From positions 2,294,001 to 2,358,000 of the forward strand of contig NZ_AP028461.1 in NCBI RefSeq assembly GCF_033097365.1: a DNA stretch of 64,000 nucleotides, written 5' to 3'. The stretch comes from Actinoplanes sichuanensis. GTDB taxonomy: Bacteria; Actinomycetota; Actinomycetes; Mycobacteriales; Micromonosporaceae. Under the pieces are notes generated by a model. The model worked only from the letters and a program-made list of their open reading frames with translations. It made no database searches and was not told where the DNA came from. A program made the position numbers and the translations under genes. Each line of letters opens with the position of its first letter. Position 1 is the stretch's first letter. This document shows, one piece after another, positions 35,787 to 44,421 of the stretch.

Positions 35787-36882
35787 CCGTCGTCGGCAGG
35801 CCGGGCAGTTCGGCGGTCCAGCCGGACAGGTGAGCGGGCAGGACGGCGGTCACCGCGAGGAGTTGCTCGACGGTGCCGAGAGCCCGGCCGTCCGGATCCG
35901 GGTGGACGCGTTCGAGTTCCAGCATGACCAGGGCGTCGCGGCCCTGGAACTCGATCGACACCAGACCGATCTGGATCATCGCCGACAGTAGCTCGGTGGT
36001 CAGCAGTTGCTGCGCGACCGCCGGCGCCTCCGTGTCGCACCAGACCTCGCCCTCGGCGAGCGTGATCCGGGTGTGCGGCAGGGCGATGCCGAGGTGTACG
36101 GCGCAGACCGTGATCAGGCGCTGCTGCCACGGTCCGCAGACCGCGAACGGCATCGTGACGTAGGCGTCGGCAATGGTGAACGGACGACCCTCCGATACGC
36201 CGGAGGCCACCGCGAACGGGTGGCGCAGGGCCGCCTTCGACGGCGCGTTCAGCATCCCGGCGACCGAACCCGGTGACGTGGCGCGCGGCCCCGCCAACGT
36301 CCAGCGTGCCGTCAGTTCCGGCAGGTCCCGACGGAACGACAGCCCGTGGACGTCCTCGGCGGCCGCCCGGCGCCGCGCCGAGATCCGGGACCGCTCGCGG
36401 CCCCGCCGGATCGCCGGCACCGCGTAGTAGGCGCCGACCACCAGCAGGAGTCCGAGGACCGCGCCCGGCCAGGTGATCCACTGGGTGGCCCAGGCCAGTA
36501 GCAGTCCGGCCGCCGTCGCGAGGAAGACCGGGGTCTGGCCCTGCAGCGGGGTCCCGCTCGTGCTGTGCCGGCCGGTCCAGCCGTTCTCGTCCCGGTTGAC
36601 GCCCAGCGCGAGGACCAGGTTGACCGCCGCCACCACGAGCGCCGCGATCGCGGTGTTCAGGCAGGCCCGGACCCAGTCGCCCGCATTGCCGTCGACGGTG
36701 ACGAAGAACGTGCCGGCGAGCACCGCCCACCACACCATCACCAGGAAACCGAACCCGCTGTACGCCACCATGGCCGTCATCCAACCGGAGCAGCGGCGGG
36801 ATCCCGGCGTGCGTTGGACACCGTTGGACACCGATGGTTCCGGATCGGCGGACCAGTGGTTCAGGATCGACGGACCAGCCAT
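35773..36882 (-). CDS. Membrane protein of an ABC transporter operon, function unknown
   Basis: 369 residues from ATG 36882, overlapping the permease gene by 22 nt; ATG 36780 would remove a repetitive 34-residue leader. About four membrane segments occur in the first 150 residues (YSGFGFLVMVWWAVLAGTFF, TAIAALVVAAVNLVLALGV, FLATAAGLLLAWATQWI, GAVLGLLLVVGAYYAV). They are followed by a 200-residue cytoplasmic domain. No known domain. The position as last gene after GntR-ATPase-permease suggests a transporter accessory role. Confidence 0.65.
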   Translation of the reverse strand: MAGPSILNHWSADPEPSVSNGVQRTPGSRRCSGWMTAMVAYSGFGFLVMVWWAVLAGTFFVTVDGNAGDWVRACLNTAIAALVVAAVNLVLALGVNRDENGWTGRHSTSGTPLQGQTPVFLATAAGLLLAWATQWITWPGAVLGLLLVVGAYYAVPAIRRGRERSRISARRRAAAEDVHGLSFRRDLPELTARWTLAGPRATSPGSVAGMLNAPSKAALRHPFAVASGVSEGRPFTIADAYVTMPFAVCGPWQQRLITVCAVHLGIALPHTRITLAEGEVWCDTEAPAVAQQLLTTELLSAMIQIGLVSIEFQGRDALVMLELERVHPDPDGRALGTVEQLLAVTAVLPAHLSGWTAELPGLPTTVTAG

Positions 36883-37838
36883 ACCGCCACGGCCAGGAAG
36901 ACGACGGCCAGGGCCACGAAGCCACCCGCCTCGATGGCCTGGAAGGTCCAGAAGCTGCTGTCCGGGTGGTATTCGGTCCAGTGCCGGAGACCGTGATCGA
37001 TCATGAAGCTCTCCACCCGGGCATCCGAGCTGTAGAGCGCGTCGGCGCCGCCGTACACCTGCCTGATGATCGCCGACTCCTCGCCGTCGGTGAGCCGGTG
37101 CCCGGCCGCGTCGACCCAGCTGTTCTGCACGATCCAGTCGGTGTCCGGCAGCCGGGCCGTCTCGACGCCCGGCTGCGGGTCGGTGATCCGGACCAGGGGA
37201 GCCTGATAGTGCGGGCGGACGTACTCCTCCAACGGCAGCCGCACCGCGAGGAAGGTACCGAGCGCGGCCGCCATGGCCACGATCGTGCGGCGCAGCAGCG
37301 CACCGGCCAGCACACCGGTGGCGAACGCGAACAGACCGGCCGCGGCCAGGCTCGGTGACGCGATCAGGAACGAGATGGCGCCCAGCCGGCCGTCGATCTC
37401 GTTCAGTGGTCCGCGCCACCACGTGAACAGGGCGCCGAACGCGGCCCCGACCACGACGACCGCCGAGCCGACCAGGGCCAGCTTCGTCAGCAGCCAGCGG
37501 GTCCGCGACACGCTCTGGGTGAACGCCAACCGCCAGGTGCCCTGCTCGTACTCGCGGGCCAGCAGGGGAGCACCGACGAAGGTGCCGGCCAGGGCGGGCA
37601 GGAAGGCGCCCCACAACAGGCGGTTCGCCCACTGGTCGTACCGATCGACGAACTGCTCGATCAGTTGCCCGCAGCCGCCCCGGCTCGCCGGATCGGCGAC
37701 GCACGCCGCGATGCCGTCGGACCGGTACTGCTCGTGCATCGTCACGCCGGTGACGATCAGCGGGAGCGCGGCGAGCAGCAGCAGGGCGGCCGCGACCAGG
37801 AGTTCCATGCGGTGCTGCCGCCAGGTCAGCCAGTACAC
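36861..37838 (-). CDS. ABC-2-type transporter permease
   Basis: 325 residues from GTG 37838. It has an N-terminal membrane segment after YWLTWRQHRMELL, a large extracytoplasmic loop with two Cys (ACVADPASRGGCG), then the conserved permease stretch LLAREYEQGTWRLAFTQSVSRTRWLLTKL (in pieces) and about five further spans. This arrangement is typical of actinobacterial YtrA-linked ABC-2 permeases. It lies 7 nt downstream of the ATPase gene. Confidence 0.85.
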   Translation of the reverse strand: MYWLTWRQHRMELLVAAALLLLAALPLIVTGVTMHEQYRSDGIAACVADPASRGGCGQLIEQFVDRYDQWANRLLWGAFLPALAGTFVGAPLLAREYEQGTWRLAFTQSVSRTRWLLTKLALVGSAVVVVGAAFGALFTWWRGPLNEIDGRLGAISFLIASPSLAAAGLFAFATGVLAGALLRRTIVAMAAALGTFLAVRLPLEEYVRPHYQAPLVRITDPQPGVETARLPDTDWIVQNSWVDAAGHRLTDGEESAIIRQVYGGADALYSSDARVESFMIDHGLRHWTEYHPDSSFWTFQAIEAGGFVALAVVFLAVAVWLVRRS

Positions 37839-37845
37839 GGCGGGT

Positions 37846-38679
37846 CTACCTCTCGTCCAGATAGGCCAGCACCAGGTCTTCCAGGCTGACCGGGTGCGAT
37901 TCCCAGCGGGGATGCGCCGGTACGCCCGGCGGCTGGCGGACCAGCAGGTTGCTGCTGCGTTCGCCGTGGGTGGCGGCGATGACGCCGGGCGCGGTCTCGC
38001 CGGTGCGCGGTCCGGTCAGCAGCCGATGCTCGGCCAGCAGGTCGTCGATGTCGCCGGTCAGGCGCACCCGGCCCTGATGCAGCAGCACCAGGTGGTCGCA
38101 GACCCGTTCGAGTTCGGCGACCACGTGCGAGGAGAGCAGGACGGTCAGGTCGGACTCGGCGACCGCGTCGACCAGGGTCCGCATCACCTCGCGGCGGGCC
38201 AGCGGGTCGAGGCTGGCCACCGGCTCGTCCAGGATCAGCAGGCGCGGCTGCTTGGCCAGCGCGAGGGTGAGCGCCACCTGGGCCTGCTGGCCGCCGGAGA
38301 GCGCGCCCGCCTTGCGACCGAGCGGGATGTCGAGGTCCGTCAGGCGTCGTTCGGCCCCGGCCTGGTCGAAGCGTGGATTCAGTGAACGTCCGAAACGGAT
38401 CATGTCGGCGACGGTGAACCCGGAGTACAGCGGGTGGTCCTGGGCGACGAACCCCACCTGGTCGACCGCGGCCGGACGGCCGAACACCGTCACCGTGCCC
38501 TCGGTCGGCTCGAGCAGGCCGATCGCCAGGTGCAGCAGGGTGGTCTTGCCCGCGCCGTTCGCGCCGACCAGTCCGATGATGCGGCCCTGCGGCAGCTCCA
38601 GAGTGCAGTCGCGCAGTGCCCAGTTGCGGCGGTAGCGGCGGCCCAGCCCGGTGGCGCACAGGGCGGCTTCGCCGGTCAT
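37846..38679 (-). CDS. ABC transporter ATP-binding protein
   Basis: 277 residues with Walker A GANGAGKTTLLH, Q-loop VGFVAQDHPLYSG, signature LSGGQQAQVALTLALAKQ, Walker B LLILDEPVASLDP and switch His LLSSHVVAEL. The start codon overlaps the stop of the GntR gene (ATGA). Partner of the ABC-2 permease; the substrate is unknown, though GntR/YtrA-linked exporters often respond to cell-envelope stress. Confidence 0.93.
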   Translation of the reverse strand: MTGEAALCATGLGRRYRRNWALRDCTLELPQGRIIGLVGANGAGKTTLLHLAIGLLEPTEGTVTVFGRPAAVDQVGFVAQDHPLYSGFTVADMIRFGRSLNPRFDQAGAERRLTDLDIPLGRKAGALSGGQQAQVALTLALAKQPRLLILDEPVASLDPLARREVMRTLVDAVAESDLTVLLSSHVVAELERVCDHLVLLHQGRVRLTGDIDDLLAEHRLLTGPRTGETAPGVIAATHGERSSNLLVRQPPGVPAHPRWESHPVSLEDLVLAYLDER

Positions 38680-39071
38680 GCCGCGCCCGCCTGCGCCTGG
38701 TCGTCGTCGAGGGTGGCGGTGACCAGGGCGCGGATCTGATCGTGGTCGAGGCCCGCGTCGTGGGCGGTGCGCAGCCAGCCGCGCAGACCGTGCGACAGCT
38801 TGACGTAGGTGGCGGCCGGAACCTGGTCGACGCTGCCGACCACGAAGGTGCCCTGACCGGCACGCGGGGCGGCCAGACCGGCCCGCTCCAGATCCCGGTA
38901 GGCCTTGGCGACCGTGTTCGGATTGATCACCAGAGTGGCGGCCACCTCACGAACCGTCGGCAGCCGGTCGCCGTCGACCAGGTAGCCGAGCAGCAGCCCG
39001 CGGCGTACCTGATCGACGAGCTGCAGATACGTCGGTACTCCCGACCTTGCGTCCAGCCGGAACGCGAACAC
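38676..39071 (-). CDS. GntR-family regulator, YtrA subfamily
   Basis: 131 residues from GTG 39071, the typical short YtrA type. The winged helix is VPTYLQLVDQVRRGLLLGYL, then GDRLPTVREVAATLVINPNTVAKAYRDLERAGL (in pieces) and a wing GQGTFVVG, with only a short C-terminal dimerisation tail. First gene of the ABC transporter operon, so probably an autorepressor acting at the palindrome 31 nt upstream. Confidence 0.92.
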   Translation of the reverse strand: MFAFRLDARSGVPTYLQLVDQVRRGLLLGYLVDGDRLPTVREVAATLVINPNTVAKAYRDLERAGLAAPRAGQGTFVVGSVDQVPAATYVKLSHGLRGWLRTAHDAGLDHDQIRALVTATLDDDQAQAGAA

Positions 39072-39101
39072 GCGGCATCGACCACCCTTCTTCTGTGTCG
39101 G

Positions 39102-39121
39102 TGTACTAGCACCCTAGTACA
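39102..39121. promoter_or_regulatory. Palindromic operator upstream of the GntR-ABC operon
   Basis: TGTACTAGCACCCTAGTACA: perfect 8-bp arms (TGTACTAG/CTAGTACA) around CACC. Its position 31-50 nt before the GntR start fits a YtrA-type operator. Confidence 0.8.
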
Positions 39122-39188
39122 ATGGTACGCGACAGGTGAACCCGCCTCCCGGCACGTTTCGGCCTACCGGCTCTGCGACCATGGCGGC

Positions 39189-39635
39189 GTGGGTTTCGGA
39201 TACAAGACGTCGTGGCTGGCCGTGCCGGACCGCACGCCGGTAGAGGTGGCCGACGCTCTGGACCTGCACTCCCGGGAGACCCTCGACTGGCCGACCGGAA
39301 CCGGCCGTGCCTACGACCACGGCGTCTTCGTCGCCGAACCAGTGCCCGGCTGGACAGTCGCCCACAGCCGGAGGCACCTGCCGCCGGATTTCGACGCCAC
39401 GGATCCCCGGTTCCCGGCCTGGCTCGCCGACCTGAGCCGCCGGTTGGGTGAGGTGCAGTTCTTCGCCAGCGAACGGGTCGGCGGCTATTTCGCCTGGGCC
39501 CGCGCCCGCGACGGCCACCTGTCACGGGCCTATTGCTTCACCGACGACGGGGTGTCCCCGTTCATCGGCGAACCGACTCCGGCGGAGATCGCGCTGAACC
39601 TCGGCACCCGCAGTTCCGAGGAGACGGGCGGCTAG
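39189..39635 (+). CDS. Hypothetical protein
   Basis: 148 residues from GTG 39189. MGFGYKTSWLAVPDRTPVEV, DRAYDHG-like segment AYDHGVFVAEPVPGWTVAHS and GYFAWARARDGHLSRAYCF are Trp/Tyr-rich. I recall close relatives in Streptomyces and Micromonosporaceae only as hypothetical proteins. No signal peptide or membrane segment. Divergent from the GntR operon. Confidence 0.7.
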   Translation: MGFGYKTSWLAVPDRTPVEVADALDLHSRETLDWPTGTGRAYDHGVFVAEPVPGWTVAHSRRHLPPDFDATDPRFPAWLADLSRRLGEVQFFASERVGGYFAWARARDGHLSRAYCFTDDGVSPFIGEPTPAEIALNLGTRSSEETGG

Positions 39636-39699
39636 TGCTAGTCGAGGGGTGTTGCCGACGTGCCGCCGGGAACCCGCGAGGTCGCCCGGTCGACGTGGG

Positions 39700-40275
39700 T
39701 CAGGTGGTGGCTGCGGCTGTCGCTGACCGGGCGTATCGCGCGGCCATGTCCGGGGTGGCGGGGGAGCGCATCAGGGCCAGCTCGTAGAAGATCGGGGCGC
39801 ACGAGGCGACCAGGATCGTTCGTGGGTCCGCGTCGGGGGCGGCGCGTTCCACCACCACCGCCGCGGTGGTGAAACGGTCGTCCCAGAAGCGTTGTAGCGC
39901 CTCGGCCGCCGCCGGCGAGCGGAACGACGCCGTGATCAGGGCCCGGGTGACCGATGGCTCGGCGGTCAGGGCGGTGACTATCTGCTGGTTGATCTCGGTC
40001 AGGTCGCCCAGGAGAGAACCAGTGTCCGGGGGTTGCCAGGGCTGTTCACGGGCGGCCTCGAACGAGTCGGCCAGCAGGGCTCCCGGGTCGCGCCAGCGGC
40101 GGTAGATGGTCGTCCGGTGGATTCCGGAGCGGGCGGCCACCGCGTCCATCGTCACCGCGTCGAAACCGCCCTCCAGCAGCAGGGATGCCACGGCTTCGAG
40201 GACCTGTCCACGGGTGCGGGCGGTGCGGCCGCCGGGGCGGGCGGCTCCCGGAGGTGCTTGCGGGATCGGCTCCAT
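39700..40275 (-). CDS. TetR-family transcriptional regulator
   Basis: 191 residues. The helix-turn-helix is FDAVTMDAVAARSGIHRTTIYRRWRDPGALL, read in pieces; the C-terminal domain is of the TetR_C_11/AcrR-like type. Divergent from the Vgb-like gene, with a palindrome between the two start codons; it probably represses both. Confidence 0.9.
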   Translation of the reverse strand: MEPIPQAPPGAARPGGRTARTRGQVLEAVASLLLEGGFDAVTMDAVAARSGIHRTTIYRRWRDPGALLADSFEAAREQPWQPPDTGSLLGDLTEINQQIVTALTAEPSVTRALITASFRSPAAAEALQRFWDDRFTTAAVVVERAAPDADPRTILVASCAPIFYELALMRSPATPDMAARYARSATAAATT

Positions 40276-40280
40276 GTGGT

Positions 40281-40302
40281 TAATGCTACAGGTGTAGCGT
40301 TA
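40281..40302. promoter_or_regulatory. Operator between tetR and the Vgb-like gene
   Basis: TAATGCTACA and TGTAGCGTTA, separated by GG, form a palindrome with one mismatched pair. It begins 6 nt from the tetR start codon and ends 23 nt from the Vgb-like start, and contains a -10-like TAGCGT (40295-40300). Confidence 0.8.
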
Positions 40303-40325
40303 GTGAGGGAACGAGGGAGGCGACG

Positions 40326-41177
40326 ATGACTACGTACCGCGAAGTGATCCTTCCGGAGGGCTGGGCGCCCTACGCCGTCGCCGGAGACCCGGCCGGGGAT
40401 CTGTGCGCGACGATCCTGGATCCGCCGGGGATCGCCCGGGTGGTGGACGGCGAGATCCGGCACGAACCACTGGACAGCCGCCCGATGCTGCTCGCCGTGG
40501 CCGACGGTTCGCTCTGGTGCACCCGCTCCGACGACCGGCTGAGCCGATGGGACGCCGAGGGTGGGCACACGGTGATCGACGTGCCGGCCGGGTCGGCGCC
40601 GTACGGCATCGCGGCCGCCCACGACGGGGGAGTCTGGTTCACCGCGCCGGGCCGGAACCAGATCGGCCGGCTCACCGCCGCCGGCGACCTGACCATGATC
40701 GATCTGCCGGTTCCCGACGCGAGAGCCGCGATGATCACCGTCACGGCCGACGGCGCCGCGTGGGCCGCGCTCAACGGTGCCGGCGCGCTCGCCCGGATCA
40801 CCGACGTGGTGGTCGAGATCGTCGAGTTGCCGGGTGGGCGGGCGCCGGCCGCGCCGGTCGGTGTCACCGCCTCGGCGGATGGTGTCTGGTATGCGGATAT
40901 CGCCGGAGGCTGCATCGGAGTCGCCGACCCGGCCGGATCTGTCGAGCAGGTCGATTTCGGCGATCCGGACTGCCGCCCGCACGCGGTGGCCGCCGACCCC
41001 GAGGGCGGTTGCTGGGTGACGCTGTGGGGTTCCGGCCGGTTGGCCCATGTCTCCGCCGGGGGTGAGGTCGCTCTCCATCGCCTGCCCGGCCGGGAGCCGC
41101 ACGGCCTCTGGGTTTCCGGCGCGGAGGTGTGGGTGGCGATGGAGAGCGGGTCGCTGGTGGCCGTCCACCCGGGCTGA
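40326..41177 (+). CDS. Virginiamycin B lyase-like beta-propeller protein
   Basis: 283 residues with repeated propeller blades of the Vgb type (GSAPYGIAAAHDGGVWFTAPGRNQIGRLTAAGDL in pieces; CRPHAVAADPEGGCWVTLWGSGRLAHV; GREPHGLWVSGAEVWVAM). True Vgb linearises streptogramin B. The His residues of the PHA/PHG blade starts are present, but the acidic residue usual in the WFTE-type motifs is Leu (WVTLWG) in one blade and Ala (WFTAPG) in another, so lyase activity is uncertain. GGGAGG lies 5 nt before the ATG. Probably controlled by the divergent TetR. Confidence 0.8.
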   Translation: MTTYREVILPEGWAPYAVAGDPAGDLCATILDPPGIARVVDGEIRHEPLDSRPMLLAVADGSLWCTRSDDRLSRWDAEGGHTVIDVPAGSAPYGIAAAHDGGVWFTAPGRNQIGRLTAAGDLTMIDLPVPDARAAMITVTADGAAWAALNGAGALARITDVVVEIVELPGGRAPAAPVGVTASADGVWYADIAGGCIGVADPAGSVEQVDFGDPDCRPHAVAADPEGGCWVTLWGSGRLAHVSAGGEVALHRLPGREPHGLWVSGAEVWVAMESGSLVAVHPG

Positions 41178-41230
41178 GCCGCTGCGGCCGCACTCGGCGA
41201 AGTCCAGGCCACGTGTCCCGGAGGGGCCCG

Positions 41231-41392
41231 TCAGACGCCGGCGATACCGTTGGATACGTCGATGGCTCGGCGCCATTTCTCCTTTTCGGCGGCAGAGCGG
41301 GTGGCCATCATCCGGTAGGTCGCCTGACGTGAGTAGTCCAACGCGACGGTCCGGACCATCCCACGCTTCGCGGAGGGGACGCCACGCATCAC
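41231..41392 (-). CDS. Possible small protein
   Basis: About 53 residues if started at GTG 41392 (VMRGVPSAKRGMVRTVALDY and on to EKEKWRRAIDVSNGIAGV). Codon use is plausible and the C-terminal part is amphipathic helical, but no ribosome binding site or homology was recognised. It sits in the roughly 300-bp gap between the Vgb-like gene and the GH81 terminator and may be chance. Confidence 0.25.
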   Translation of the reverse strand: MMRGVPSAKRGMVRTVALDYSRQATYRMMATRSAAEKEKWRRAIDVSNGIAGV

Positions 41393-41440
41393 CCGCCACG
41401 GACGGGTGGCCGGTGAGAAGAAGTGGGCAGCGGTCGACAG

Positions 41441-41473
41441 CGCCGGCACCCTCAGGGGACGAGGGTGCCGGCG
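41441..41473 (-). terminator. Hairpin after the GH81 gene
   Basis: CGCCGGCACCCTC (41441-41453) and GAGGGTGCCGGCG (41461-41473) are perfect 13-bp arms with a 7-nt loop, 8 nt beyond the GH81 stop codon. Confidence 0.85.
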
Positions 41474-41480
41474 TGACGGA

Positions 41481-44249
41481 TCAGCTGCCGCAGCCGCCGT
41501 AGACGCGGAACTCGAACAGCGAGTAGCCGTACGGCGTACCTCGGGAAGTGCCGTTGACCCTGATGTAGCGCCCGCTCCCGGAGAGGGCGACCGAATCGGT
41601 CCCGCCGTCACCGTTGGTGACCGTCGCGGCGGTGGTCCAGGAGTTGCCGTCGGTCGACGTCTGGATCGTGTAGGCCGTGCCGTAGGCGGCTTCCCAGACC
41701 AACTCGGCCCGGCTCAGTGACTGCGTCGAACCGAGGTCGACCTGCAACCACTGCGGGTCGGCGAAGGTGCTCGACCAGCGGGTGGCCGCGTTGCCGTCGA
41801 CCGCGTTGGACGCCGGGAAGTCGGCGCTCTCGGTGGACGACGCGGTGGCGGGCCGGCCCTGGGACAGGAGCGTGCAGGTGGGTGACGGCGACGGGTTGAC
41901 CACGCCGCCCCCGTTGGCGTTGCCGCCGCTCCAGGTCAGAGCACCGACGGTGGCCGTCTTGCCGGCGGCGACGCTCATCGTCCGCCCGTCGGAGAACGTC
42001 ACGTTCAGTGTGCTGTTGGTGATGTTCGAGGCCACGTAGGTCTTGACGCCGTTCTTGGTGAACACCTTGGCCAGCGGATGGTTCGCCGTCACGGTCTTGT
42101 CGATCGTGCCGAGCGCCGCGAGGTTGCGGATCCAGTGGAAGGTGTGCGCCTTGCTCTCACCCTCCTCTGAGGTGTAGTCGCCGCCGCTCGCCCGGAACTT
42201 CGACAACGCGGAGTCACCGTCGCCGAGCGCGAGGAACTGCCAGTGCATGTCGCGCCACTGCTGTGGTTCGCCGCCGTTGTTGCGGACCAGTTCGGCGTAG
42301 GTGTTGCGCACCGACTCCGGGTAGTCGCCCAGGTAGAGCTGCCCGCCGGTCATCGGCAGCATGTTGATGCCGACCACCAGCGCGTGCTCACCGCTGAACC
42401 AGGTGGCGTAGGCGCCGCCCGAACCCCACACGATGGCCGCGTAGTTGTGGCCCCACTGGCTGGGGAAGTTCTCGCCGGTGACGTCGAACCAGTACTCGTT
42501 GATCGCCGCGGCCTGCGTGGTGTGCAGCCAGATCCCGGCGTCGCGGACGGTGTTGTTGCCGGTCGCCTGACCCCACTGGATGAGCGCGTTGGAGAAGTTC
42601 TGGCCTTCCGACGACGACTCCTGGTTGTTGCCCGCACCGAAGGCGCCGTGCCCGGAGGCCCAGTCATGACCGGCATAGATGTCGAAGTCGCGGAGGTACG
42701 GGAACCGCGTGTCACCCCGGTCGTAGTTGTTGGCGTCGCGGATCAGCAGGTCGACCATGCCGCCGTACTGGCCGGTGGTGGCCCAGGTCGGGTCGAACTT
42801 GGCGAGGGTGGCCGCGGCCGCCACGAAGTAACCGTAGTGGAAGTGGTGGTCGTTGAGGTCCTCGTCGGAGGCGTAGGACGCCGGGTAGCCGATCAGCGTG
42901 CCCCAGTTGCGGTCGTAGTAGAACAGCCGCGCGGTCTTGCCGGACGACGCGGTGAACCAGTCGGTGATCCGTGTCTTGATCACGTTGAGGGCGGCGTCCC
43001 GCACGCTGGTCAGGTTGAGCTGGTCGGCGATCTCCGCGATCCGCGCGGCCCGGCCCAGACCCTTGCCGGTCCAGTAGGTGTCGTCGCCGCGGAAGTCGGC
43101 CGGGTTGCCCAGTTCGGCGTTCAGGTAGCCGGTGACGGTGGTCAGGTCGGCGCCGCTGCTGTCGGCGACGGCCGGGATCTCCGGCAGCACCCCGGTGTAC
43201 TTCATCGTGGTGCGGAACTGCGTGCCGGTCACGATCTTCATGCGGCCGCGCGGGGAGACGTACGTCTGCGTCGAAGGTGTCGATCCGGTCAGGTATCGCC
43301 ATTGATGCGGGTAGAGCGCGATGACCGTGCCGGAGCCGCTGCCCTCCCGGACCGTCGTGGTGAAGGCGTAGGTCGTGTCGACCGTGCCGCTCGCCTGGCT
43401 GTAGCCGTAGGAGACACGCGTGCCGGTGACGTGGTTGTGCGCGTAGGCGTTCCACGAGTCGGCCAGCGCGACCTTCTCCGCGATGCTGTTCGCGGTCGTG
43501 GTCGGCAGCACGCCGACGGTGAAGTAGCCCTTGCCCGCGAGCGTCGAGCGGAACGTGTTGCCGCTGGCGGTCCACGTCGAGCCGGTCGGGCCCCACGCGA
43601 CGTAGTCCTGTCCGGCGATCGAGAAGCCGAGCCGGTTGCCGCTGTTCGACCAGGCGGTCGGCGGGCCGGTCACGGTGATCAGCGCGTCGCCGCCGGTGGC
43701 CTGGAAGTAGGTCAGCGGCAGGCCGTGGCCGATGGTCGCCTTCAGCGTGCGGGTGCCGTCGCTCCACGACGGCGTCACGGTCCAGTCGGTCCAGCCGTCG
43801 ACCAGCGCCTTCGGCGCGTTCAAACCGGCAACCCCGACAACCAGTTTCTGGGCGTACGGGTAGTGGTACTCGCCGAGGCCGGTCGCGCTGCCGCTGATCG
43901 CCGGCGTCTGTTCGTAGGAGAACCCGAGTCCGCTCGCGACCGGCCGGTAGGCGAGCGGGTGCGCGTACAGCGGCTGCGAGAAGGCGCAGTCGTCGCCCTT
44001 CTTGAACAGCAGCGACGACCACCAGTCGTTGGTCGGGACGGCGCCCGCGGGCGCGTTCGCGGTGACGTTCTCCCGCGGGTTGGTCGACACCGATCCGCAG
44101 CCGGTGGGCAGTTTCGCGCCGGCGGGGAGGGTCTCGGTGTAGCTGCCGGCGCCGATCGTCGCGGCGTCGGCGCTGCCGGACAGGGTGACGGCCAGTATGC
44201 CCGAACTGACCGCGACCACGAGCGCGGCTGCCGAACGTGCCAATCGCAT
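41481..44249 (-). CDS. Secreted GH81 endo-beta-1,3-glucanase with C-terminal F5/8-type carbohydrate-binding domain
   Basis: 922 residues. A signal peptide (LARSAAALVVAVSSGILAVTL, cleavage near ADA) is followed by the GH81 catalytic region from about 40 to 740. The family signature HDWASGHGAFGAGNNQESSS, then EGQNFSNA, contains the conserved Glu residues, and the DDHHFHYGYF segment lies earlier. A Pro/Ser linker leads to a discoidin/CBM32-like domain (RPATASSTESADFPASNAVDG, read in pieces, through YSLFEFRVYGGCGS). It hydrolyses beta-1,3-glucans such as laminarin or fungal wall glucan. A LacI-type palindrome lies 26 nt upstream. Confidence 0.95.
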   Translation of the reverse strand: MRLARSAAALVVAVSSGILAVTLSGSADAATIGAGSYTETLPAGAKLPTGCGSVSTNPRENVTANAPAGAVPTNDWWSSLLFKKGDDCAFSQPLYAHPLAYRPVASGLGFSYEQTPAISGSATGLGEYHYPYAQKLVVGVAGLNAPKALVDGWTDWTVTPSWSDGTRTLKATIGHGLPLTYFQATGGDALITVTGPPTAWSNSGNRLGFSIAGQDYVAWGPTGSTWTASGNTFRSTLAGKGYFTVGVLPTTTANSIAEKVALADSWNAYAHNHVTGTRVSYGYSQASGTVDTTYAFTTTVREGSGSGTVIALYPHQWRYLTGSTPSTQTYVSPRGRMKIVTGTQFRTTMKYTGVLPEIPAVADSSGADLTTVTGYLNAELGNPADFRGDDTYWTGKGLGRAARIAEIADQLNLTSVRDAALNVIKTRITDWFTASSGKTARLFYYDRNWGTLIGYPASYASDEDLNDHHFHYGYFVAAAATLAKFDPTWATTGQYGGMVDLLIRDANNYDRGDTRFPYLRDFDIYAGHDWASGHGAFGAGNNQESSSEGQNFSNALIQWGQATGNNTVRDAGIWLHTTQAAAINEYWFDVTGENFPSQWGHNYAAIVWGSGGAYATWFSGEHALVVGINMLPMTGGQLYLGDYPESVRNTYAELVRNNGGEPQQWRDMHWQFLALGDGDSALSKFRASGGDYTSEEGESKAHTFHWIRNLAALGTIDKTVTANHPLAKVFTKNGVKTYVASNITNSTLNVTFSDGRTMSVAAGKTATVGALTWSGGNANGGGVVNPSPSPTCTLLSQGRPATASSTESADFPASNAVDGNAATRWSSTFADPQWLQVDLGSTQSLSRAELVWEAAYGTAYTIQTSTDGNSWTTAATVTNGDGGTDSVALSGSGRYIRVNGTSRGTPYGYSLFEFRVYGGCGS

Positions 44250-44275
44250 GGGGGAAGCCCTCCGGTGGGGGATGT

Positions 44276-44287
44276 GAGAGCGCTCTC
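44276..44287. promoter_or_regulatory. LacI/CebR-like operator upstream of GH81
   Basis: GAGAGCGCTCTC is a perfect 12-bp palindrome with the central GAGCGCTC of CebR-type sites (TGGGAGCGCTCCCA). Placed 27-38 nt before the GH81 start codon, it suggests sugar-responsive repression. The regulator is not in this window. Confidence 0.8.
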
Positions 44288-44421
44288 TCGGCGGTGACGG
44301 TAACTGTGTCCAACTAGTTCGGTCAATGTTTCCAAGCAGTTACCCAGGTCCGGAACCGTCCGGCGCGGGTTTCCTCTGCGGGCGGCCTTGGATTCTCCAT
44401 CGAGCCGCCGATAATGGGCAG

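Noticed and set aside
35773..37704. 643-codon version of the ABC-operon membrane protein
   Set aside because: The first 270 codons are the permease gene read in another frame; the real start is near 36882.
42243..44297. 684-codon plus-strand frame over the GH81 gene
   Set aside because: Arg/Val/Gly-rich shadow; GH81 on the minus strand has signal peptide, signature motif and terminator.
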